Positions 58,674 through 64,000 of a stretch of 64,000 bases of DNA are shown here, piece after piece. Where the stretch lies: NCBI RefSeq assembly GCF_030818795.1, contig NZ_JAUTAY010000001.1:1488001-1552000 (forward strand). The letters run 5' to 3'. The first letter of the stretch is position 1. Every line of letters begins with the position of its first letter. The position numbers and the translations under genes were made by a program. Under the pieces are notes generated by a model, which ran no database searches, was not told where the DNA came from, and saw only the letters and a list, made by a program, of their open reading frames with translations. This DNA is from Microbacterium sp. SORGH_AS_0862 (GTDB lineage Bacteria > Actinomycetota > Actinomycetes > Actinomycetales > Microbacteriaceae).

Positions 58674-59738
58674 TCAGCCCGCCGAGGCGACCCGCGCCAC
58701 CTCTCGCGCGAGGCGCGGGCGCCACATCGCTCCCGTGGCGCTCATCACCGCATCCGCTCCCGCTTCGCGGTAGGCCAGGTAGTCCGCCGCGCTCGCCACG
58801 CCACCGGTGCCCACGATCGCGAAGTCGGCGTCGCGGAGCGCGCGGATGCGGGCGAGCCGGCGGGTCATCTCGAGCCCCGCCCACCGGATGGCGGCGCCAC
58901 ACACGCCCGCGCTCTCGCGTCCGGCGCCGAGCACGGGTGCCCCGGATGCGGTCACCAGCCGGGCGGGGATCGTGTTGACCGCCGCGTAGCCCGCCACGAA
59001 CTCCGCGGTCGCGTCGACGAACCGTTCGAGGGCCGCATCCGTGTCGAAGTACGCAAGCTTGACGAGCAGGGGGACGTCGCCGATCTCGTCCTTCACGACG
59101 GCGAGGATGCGGCGCACGCGCGGGATGTCGAAGCAGAGCAGGGATGCGGCATCCTCGTTCGGGCACGACAGGTTGAGCTCGAGCACCGGTGCGCCGGTCT
59201 CGACCACGAGCCGGGCGGCACGGAGGTGATCGGCCACGAGCGCCAGATCGCCGCTGGAGCCTCGGGTTCCCTGGAAGCTGCCGATGAGCAGCTGCCCGTC
59301 CCCCGCGGCGGCGACCGCGGCGGCCATGTCGGGCTGCCAGACGTCGGGGTCACGCGAGGGCACGCCGAACGAGTTGCTGATCGACAGCGGCGGGGTGAAG
59401 TCGCCGTCCGCGCACACGGCATCGGCATCCGGGGTCAGGTCGCCGTCGACGTGCACCGCGAGCACGTTCGGAAACGGGTTGCTCGGGTGCGCGCGCGTGC
59501 GCACGGTCTTGTACACGGCGAGGTCGTAGCCGTGCGCGAAGGCGGCCGCCACGAAGCGTGCATTCAGCAGCGGCCCCGCGGGGATGCCGAACGGGATGCC
59601 GACCGGCCGGCCGAGGAAGCGGGTTCCGACGCGAGGGGCGACAGCATCCGGCTCGGGCTCGGGCTCGGCGAATGCGCCGAACGGCCCGCGCGCGTAGTTC
59701 TGCTCGTAGGTCAGGGTCGGATCGTAGAAGGGGTGCAC
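58674..59738 (-). CDS. Dihydroorotate dehydrogenase-like FMN enzyme
   Basis: A 354-residue protein from GTG 59738 (VHPFYDPTLTYEQNYARGPF). Family features are GIPAGPLLNARFV, NSFGVPSRDP, VLELNLSCPNEDA and the C-terminal FMN site IVGTGGVASAADYL with GADAVMSATG. The N-terminus differs from quinone-type PyrD. Pyrimidine synthesis or a related oxidoreductase. Longer in-frame N-terminus is Arg-rich shadow. Confidence 0.82.
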   Translation of the reverse strand: MHPFYDPTLTYEQNYARGPFGAFAEPEPEPDAVAPRVGTRFLGRPVGIPFGIPAGPLLNARFVAAAFAHGYDLAVYKTVRTRAHPSNPFPNVLAVHVDGDLTPDADAVCADGDFTPPLSISNSFGVPSRDPDVWQPDMAAAVAAAGDGQLLIGSFQGTRGSSGDLALVADHLRAARLVVETGAPVLELNLSCPNEDAASLLCFDIPRVRRILAVVKDEIGDVPLLVKLAYFDTDAALERFVDATAEFVAGYAAVNTIPARLVTASGAPVLGAGRESAGVCGAAIRWAGLEMTRRLARIRALRDADFAIVGTGGVASAADYLAYREAGADAVMSATGAMWRPRLAREVARVASAG

Positions 59739-59855
59739 CGCCGACGAGCGTAGGCATCGGCATCGACGCAGCAACCCGGCGCGGGCCGTGAGAAGAGTGC
59801 GTTCTCCGTCTCGAGGGGGATCCGCAACGCGGTGGCGCACTCGTAGGCTCGCGTC

Positions 59856-60068
59856 ATGAGCGACCAGAAGCAGTCCTGGAACTCGACGTACGTGGCCGTG
59901 GCGATCCCGTTCCTCGCGATCGCGGTCGCGTTCTAGCTGACGATGGACAACATCGCCGTCGCACTGCCGTTCTTCGTGCTCGCGATGAGCTTCTTCGTCA
60001 TCGGCATGACGTCCAAGGGCGGCGATTCCGGCGAGTCGGACGAGCCAGCCGACACCGGAAAGGAGTGA
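59856..60068 (+). pseudogene. Small membrane protein split by an amber codon
   Basis: ATG 59856 reads MSDQKQSWNSTYVAVAIPFL then AIAVAF and stops at TAG 59934-59936. The same frame continues LTMDNIAVALPFFVLAMSFF to an acidic tail ending at TGA 60068. Together this is a 70-residue, two-helix protein. Either a sense codon has become TAG or there are two very short genes (a second ATG at 59943). One base change would repair it. Confidence 0.6.
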
Positions 60069-60077
60069 CGCGCGCGC

Positions 60078-60440
60078 TCAGTCGTCCGGTACGAGGGTGC
60101 CCTGATGGAAGAGCATGCGCGGCATCCCGTCCGACACGACCCACAGCGACGAGTGCCGGCTGACGGTCGTCGCCGCGCGCAGGCGGTACGTCACGAGAAC
60201 CGTGTCGGGCGCGACGTCCACCAACCACCACTCGTCGGTCGACGGGGCGTCCCGCCATGGTTCGTCGGCGAGCGCGTCGAGGATCTCGGCATGCGTCCAA
60301 CGGCGTCCGGAGCGTCCGATCTCGGTGAAGTCGGGATGCAGCAGTCCCGCCGCCGCATCCTGGTCGCCACGGATCGCGCTCGAGAGCAGGGCTGTCTCCG
60401 CGGCTTGGATCACCGCAAAGCGTTCGTCCGAATCCGCCAT
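60078..60440 (-). CDS. DUF4440 / SnoaL-like protein
   Basis: A 120-residue protein from ATG 60440. FAVIQAAETALLSSAIRGDQ with LLHPDFTEIGRSGRRWTHAE is the DUF4440 pattern in the NTF2 fold. The overall length is normal. Function unknown. Confidence 0.82.
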   Translation of the reverse strand: MADSDERFAVIQAAETALLSSAIRGDQDAAAGLLHPDFTEIGRSGRRWTHAEILDALADEPWRDAPSTDEWWLVDVAPDTVLVTYRLRAATTVSRHSSLWVVSDGMPRMLFHQGTLVPDD

Positions 60441-60449
60441 GGCGAGAAT

Positions 60450-61361
60450 CTAGCCCGAGCTCACGCCCGCCGGGTCGTCCGCGAAGCGCGCGACGAGGTC
60501 GTAGGCCTCGCGCGCTTCGCGCGTCCAGTACGCGCCCGGGTACACGTGGAAGCCGTCCGGCTCGACGATCAGCCGTACCGGGCTGCCCGCCCGGTACGCT
60601 TTCGCGGCGAAGAGCTGCGCGTCGGCGAGGAAGATGTCGCGTCCGCCCTGGAACAGCAGGGTCGGCGGCAGGTCGGCGAGGTTGTCGAAGATCGGGCTGA
60701 TCTGCGGGTCGTCTGTCGGCAGGGTCCCCGCCCACGCGACACCCGCCGCGCGTAGGCCATCGCAGCGCAGCGACGGATCGCGGCGCTGCAGACGCGCCGC
60801 CTCGGGATTGCGCATCGTCGGGTCGACCCACGGCGCGAGCAGGATGAGGCCGTCGATCGGGCGACGGCGTTCGTCCCGCACGCGAAGCGCCAGCGAGAGC
60901 GCCACGTTGCCGCCGGCGGAGTCTCCGGCGACGAACAGTGTCGTCGTACCGGGGCTGTCGGCCACATGCGCGTAGACCGCATCGACGAAAGCTCGGGCCT
61001 GTTCGTAGGTGTATTCCGGGGTCAGCGGATAGTCGGCGATCGTGACGGCAGCGCGCGTGCGCGTCATGAGCCTGCGGATGATCCACCAGTGCGCCGTTGC
61101 GAGCGGCTTCACGAACGCTCCGCCGGGGAAGTAGATCAGCTCTCGTCCCGCTACGTGGTCGGCCGGCTGCCAACGTCGGACGGGCCGCCCCGCGATCTCC
61201 TGCACGCTCATCGAACCCCAGCGCGCAGCGCCTCGCGGGACAGGCGCCGGCGCCCGACCCGGATCGACGGCCTGCAGGTACGTGCTGCCCGAGAAGTCGC
61301 GGCGGGTCTTGCCCGCCGTCAGCCACAGCAGACCGGAGGTCAGGGTCATCAACAGCGACAC
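60450..61361 (-). CDS. Alpha/beta hydrolase (HSL-type esterase)
   Basis: A 303-residue protein from ATG 61361. YFPGGAFVKP is the oxyanion-hole motif, GDSAGG holds the nucleophile Ser, WVDP and DGFHVYP give the acidic residue and His. It has a short hydrophobic N-terminus (LLMTLTSGLLWLTA), perhaps a membrane anchor. Ester hydrolysis; substrate unknown. Confidence 0.88.
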   Translation of the reverse strand: MSLLMTLTSGLLWLTAGKTRRDFSGSTYLQAVDPGRAPAPVPRGAARWGSMSVQEIAGRPVRRWQPADHVAGRELIYFPGGAFVKPLATAHWWIIRRLMTRTRAAVTIADYPLTPEYTYEQARAFVDAVYAHVADSPGTTTLFVAGDSAGGNVALSLALRVRDERRRPIDGLILLAPWVDPTMRNPEAARLQRRDPSLRCDGLRAAGVAWAGTLPTDDPQISPIFDNLADLPPTLLFQGGRDIFLADAQLFAAKAYRAGSPVRLIVEPDGFHVYPGAYWTREAREAYDLVARFADDPAGVSSG

Positions 61362-61450
61362 GTGCTCACCTTACGAGAGCGGTGATCGCCGCAGCGGGCG
61401 TCACGGGCCGTCCTGTCGGACAGTCCCGTCCAACGCTGGATACAGCGGCA

Positions 61451-61501
61451 CCGGTCGTTGAGCGGGCCCCGTTCGTCTCACCGCGCCCACTCAACGACCG
61501 G
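61451..61501. repeat. Inverted repeat of the GGTCGTTGAG family
   Basis: CCGGTCGTTGAG (61451-61462) pairs with its complement at 61490-61501. Partial copies are at 63006-63016 and near 63686-63708. They lie at gene ends and look like a terminator-type genomic repeat common in actinobacteria. Confidence 0.6.
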
Positions 61502-61508
61502 GAGTGTG

Positions 61509-61970
61509 TCAGCCGGCGTAGGCCGCCTGCACGTCGACGACCCACGTCACGCCGAAGCGGTCGGTGAGCATGCCGAAGCCGGGGCTCCACGCGGAGGCGG
61601 CGAGCGGCTCGATGATGTCGGCGCCCTCCGCGAGACGCTCCCAGATCACCGTCATCTCCTCGAGCGACTGGCCGCGCACGGACTGGAAGAACGTGCGGTC
61701 GGTCAGGGTCACGCCGTTCGCGCGGCTGGTCGTTCCGGCATCCGCGGCGCCCGCATCCTGCCCGGGGATGTCGTAGGCCATGACGCGGAATCCGTCGGCG
61801 CTCTCGAGCTGGCCGAAGACGACGCGGTCGGCACCGGGCGCGTCGGCGGGCATGCGCATGTCCTCGTAGGTGGCGACGATGAGGTGGCCGCCGAAGACGG
61901 ACTGATAGAACTCGAGCGCCTCGCGTGCGGCGCCGCGGAAGTTGAGGTGGGTGGTGGTCGTGATCGTCAT
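61509..61970 (-). CDS. VOC-family protein, PhnB-like
   Basis: A 153-residue protein from ATG 61970. HLNFRGAAREALEFYQSVFG and the tail FGVTWVVDVQAAYAG are typical of PhnB/3-demethylubiquinone-like VOC proteins. It is divergent from the WYL regulator, which may control it. Confidence 0.88.
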   Translation of the reverse strand: MTITTTTHLNFRGAAREALEFYQSVFGGHLIVATYEDMRMPADAPGADRVVFGQLESADGFRVMAYDIPGQDAGAADAGTTSRANGVTLTDRTFFQSVRGQSLEEMTVIWERLAEGADIIEPLAASAWSPGFGMLTDRFGVTWVVDVQAAYAG

Positions 61971-62070
61971 GGTGCGTCCTCGGTAGATGGGATGCGGCGA
62001 GCGCCGCGATCTCCACGTTCGACCACATAGAGGACGCTTTCTGTCCGCTAGTCGATCGAGAATGGAGAAC
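61971..62070. promoter_or_regulatory. Shared divergent promoter region (VOC / WYL regulator)
   Basis: Only 100 bases separate the two start codons, so both promoters and a possible operator lie here. No clear -10/-35 pair is identified. GGAG five bases before ATG 62071 serves the regulator. Confidence 0.45.
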
Positions 62071-63015
62071 ATGTCCGCGACGTCCTCCCGCATGTTGTCG
62101 CTGCTGTCGCTGCTGCAGGCGCGGCGCGACTGGCCCGGCGGAGTGCTCGCCGAGCGCCTGGGCGTGACGCCGCGCACCGTGCGGCGCGACATCGAGCGCT
62201 TGCGGGCGCTGGGATACGTGATCGACGCGGCGAAAGGTCCGGACGGCGGGTACCGACTCGCCGCGGGATCCGAGCTGCCGCCGCTGCTCTTCGACGACGA
62301 GCAGGCAGTCGCCATCGCCGTCGCCCTGCAGAGCGCTCCCGCGACGGGTGTCGATGTGGCCGAGGCCGCCGCGCGCGCCCTCGCCACCGTGCGGCAGGTC
62401 ATGCCGTCCCGGCTCCGGCACCGCATCGAGGGCATCCGCTTCACCGACGCCGCAGGCTCGGACACCGTCGACCCTGCCGTACTGGAGGCGGCGAGCGCCG
62501 CGACCGAGAACCGCCGCGTCCTGCGTTTCGACTACCGCGACGACCTATCCCGCCACGCCGAGCCGCATGCCGTCATCGCCCGCGGCGGTCGGTGGTACCT
62601 GGTCGCGTGGGATCTCGACGCCGCGGACTGGCGCATCTTCCGGCTCGACCGGATGGTGCCCCGCATCCCACTCGGAGCGCCGTTCGCACCGCGGCCGATT
62701 CCCCACGGCGATGCCGTGGCGTTCCTCTCGGCGCGGATGAAGGGTTCCGACAGCCCGGAGACGTGGCCCGTCTACGGCGAGGTCCTGCTGGAGCTGCCAC
62801 TTCGCGCTGCCACGCCGTGGCTCGGGGACGCGGAGGGAGTCGCCGTCTCCGAGGCGACGTGCCGCATCCGCGTCGGGTCGTGGTCGTGGGCCGGGGTACT
62901 GTCGTGGATCCTGCGCTTCGATGCGCCGTTCACCGTGCTGGCTCCGCCGGAGTTCGCCGCCGCGGCGCGCTCACTCTCCGAACGGGTCGCGGATGCGGTG
63001 CCCGCCGGTCGTTGA
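62071..63015 (+). CDS. YafY-type WYL-domain transcriptional regulator
   Basis: A 314-residue protein from ATG 62071, chosen for the GGAG five bases upstream; ATG 62062 is in frame. The N-terminal HTH (LAERLGVTPRTVRRDIERLR) and C-terminal WYL domain (RFDYRDDLSRHAEPHAVIAR, WYLVAWDLDAADWRIFRLDR) are complete. The last codons (GGTCGTTGA) come from a copy of the GGTCGTTGAG repeat. Confidence 0.93.
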   Translation: MSATSSRMLSLLSLLQARRDWPGGVLAERLGVTPRTVRRDIERLRALGYVIDAAKGPDGGYRLAAGSELPPLLFDDEQAVAIAVALQSAPATGVDVAEAAARALATVRQVMPSRLRHRIEGIRFTDAAGSDTVDPAVLEAASAATENRRVLRFDYRDDLSRHAEPHAVIARGGRWYLVAWDLDAADWRIFRLDRMVPRIPLGAPFAPRPIPHGDAVAFLSARMKGSDSPETWPVYGEVLLELPLRAATPWLGDAEGVAVSEATCRIRVGSWSWAGVLSWILRFDAPFTVLAPPEFAAAARSLSERVADAVPAGR

Positions 63016-63045
63016 GCGAGCACCGCGAGTCGAAACGCCCGCGCG

Positions 63046-63660
63046 TCAGGCTGGGATGACCGGCTGGCGCAGAATGGTCCGCAGCTTTGCGGGCGCTGCA
63101 CGCCGCGGATCCCCCAGGTAGATCTCGTGGTGCCGGCCGTTCCACGTGAAACCGAGCTCCGGCATGAGCTCGTCGTGGAGGTGCGCCAGTACCGGCGCTT
63201 CGTCGTCGTAGAAGCCGACGTGCAGGGTCTGCAGACAGAGCCCCTCGGTCATCGTGAGGTGCGACACCTGCGCGATCGGTGCGCCGGGCTTCTTCGCGGA
63301 TGCGGCGGCGAGCCCCGCCGCGACGTCCTCCGCACTCACCGGGGCGGGCAGCGGGATCAGCATGGTCCAGTCCCAGTCGCTCTTCCTGCCCTGCACGAAA
63401 GTGGTGGGGTCGTCGCTCGACCACAGTCCTTCGAGGGGCCCCACGACGAAGTCTGAACCGGTGCGTGTCTTGAACGCGCTGCGGGCCTGATAGCCCGACA
63501 CGTACAGCGCCTCGACCGCGGCCCGGTACGCCGGTTCGGTGTTCGGGTCGCCGTGCCCGTCGATCGCGAGGTACTGCATCTCGGGCACGTCGACCCGGAC
63601 GAACCGACCGGACGGAGGCTTGTACAACGCCCCGAGATCTCGCTTGAGGTCGTACCGCAT
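63046..63660 (-). CDS. GyrI-like domain protein
   Basis: A 204-residue protein from ATG 63660 (MRYDLKRDLGALYKPPSGRF). VDVPEMQYLAIDGHGDPNTE then LHDELMPELGFTWNGRHHEI YLGDPRR is the GyrI-like small-molecule-binding fold. Function unknown. Confidence 0.85.
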   Translation of the reverse strand: MRYDLKRDLGALYKPPSGRFVRVDVPEMQYLAIDGHGDPNTEPAYRAAVEALYVSGYQARSAFKTRTGSDFVVGPLEGLWSSDDPTTFVQGRKSDWDWTMLIPLPAPVSAEDVAAGLAAASAKKPGAPIAQVSHLTMTEGLCLQTLHVGFYDDEAPVLAHLHDELMPELGFTWNGRHHEIYLGDPRRAAPAKLRTILRQPVIPA

Positions 63661-63765
63661 CCCTGCTCCCTCGCTTCGGCGTCTCGTCTCACCCCGCCCG
63701 GTCAACGTACAGACACCCCGGACGCCGAGCGAGTGACACGGGCGCAGGTGCCGGGGGTCCGAGGG

Positions 63766-64000
63766 TCAGTCGGCGAGCTGCTGGATCGAGTACTTCCGCT
63801 CGATCCCGGCGGTCGCGGTGCCCCAGTCGCTCGCCGCGACGCGCTCCTGGTGCGCGCGGAACGCCTCCTCCGTGGCGAACAGCTCGGCCACATCCCACAC
63901 CAGCGGGTCGGCCGTCGGTGTCACGTCGAACCGCGTGCATCCCGCCTCCGCTCGCGTGAGCTCGATGTGGCCCGGCAGGTGCATCGCGACGATCGCCGCC
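63766..64000 (-). CDS. Antibiotic biosynthesis monooxygenase-like protein (partial)
   Basis: The frame continues past the right edge. The part seen reads AAIVAMHLPGHIELTRAEAG then CTRFDVTPTADPLVWDVAEL and AFRAHQERVAASDWGTATAG, the ABM dimeric alpha-beta barrel. An ATG at 63984 exists but the true start should lie outside. Function not specified. Confidence 0.78.
   Translation of the reverse strand, partial: AAIVAMHLPGHIELTRAEAGCTRFDVTPTADPLVWDVAELFATEEAFRAHQERVAASDWGTATAGIERKYSIQQLAD

Overview
The window is GC-rich, tightly packed actinobacterial DNA. The host genes (a WXG100-like protein, zinc uptake genes with a Zur-type palindrome, an acyltransferase-3 protein, a DedA / two-component operon, and likely leaderless starts) suggest Microbacteriaceae, probably Microbacterium. 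This is inferred from gene content and style, not from a marker gene.

Positions 1 to about 32,840 are most of a temperate siphovirus prophage whose left end lies outside the window. Nearly all its genes read leftward on the minus strand, and most neighbours overlap by a few bases (ATGA, GTGA, TGATG). From right to left: a serine integrase (31,380-32,819, plus strand); an immunity region with two divergent HTH genes; an early region with a YqaJ-type exonuclease, a possible RecT/Bet annealing protein, HNH genes, a cytosine-5 methyltransferase, DnaB-like helicase, SSB, a DUF3310 protein, a MazG-like protein and several small CxxC zinc-ribbon proteins; a terminator; a helix-rich small protein, a metallophosphoesterase, tRNA-Gly(TCC) and a possible Acb2/Tad1-like small protein; then HNH, small and large terminase, portal, MuF-like protein, scaffold, capsid, connectors, tail terminator, tail tube, tail assembly chaperones with a -1 programmed frameshift, and the tape measure. 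Distal tail and lysis genes must lie to the left.

The prophage sits inside a host 3-methyladenine DNA glycosylase gene (mpg). Its 5' part (32,806-33,078) runs out of homology exactly at the integrase 3' end; the 3' part should lie beyond the left edge.

Host DNA, 32.8-64 kb: a zinc operon (znuA-znuC-znuB-zur-permease-TIGR03943 partner-propeller protein-mpg) behind a Zur-like palindrome; a palindrome-rich non-coding stretch (39.43-39.91 kb); a 2-oxoacid dehydrogenase operon (E1 alpha, E1 beta, E2) next to a HisC-type aminotransferase; a WXG100 / alpha-beta hydrolase pair; a tyrosine phosphatase with purB; shikimate dehydrogenase; a DMT transporter; an AraC/VOC/DUF1801 cluster; a VIT-family transporter; an acyltransferase; the DedA-kinase-regulator operon; a dihydroorotate dehydrogenase-like enzyme; an esterase; a VOC protein divergent from a WYL regulator; a GyrI-like protein; and an edge-truncated antibiotic-monooxygenase-like gene.

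Five genes (tape measure, head-tail connector, znuB, pdhA, hisC-like), and possibly a sixth, are each broken by a single surplus base, mostly in C/G runs, in phage and host alike. Removing one base restores a family-like protein each time. This looks like assembly indels rather than five independent gene deaths.
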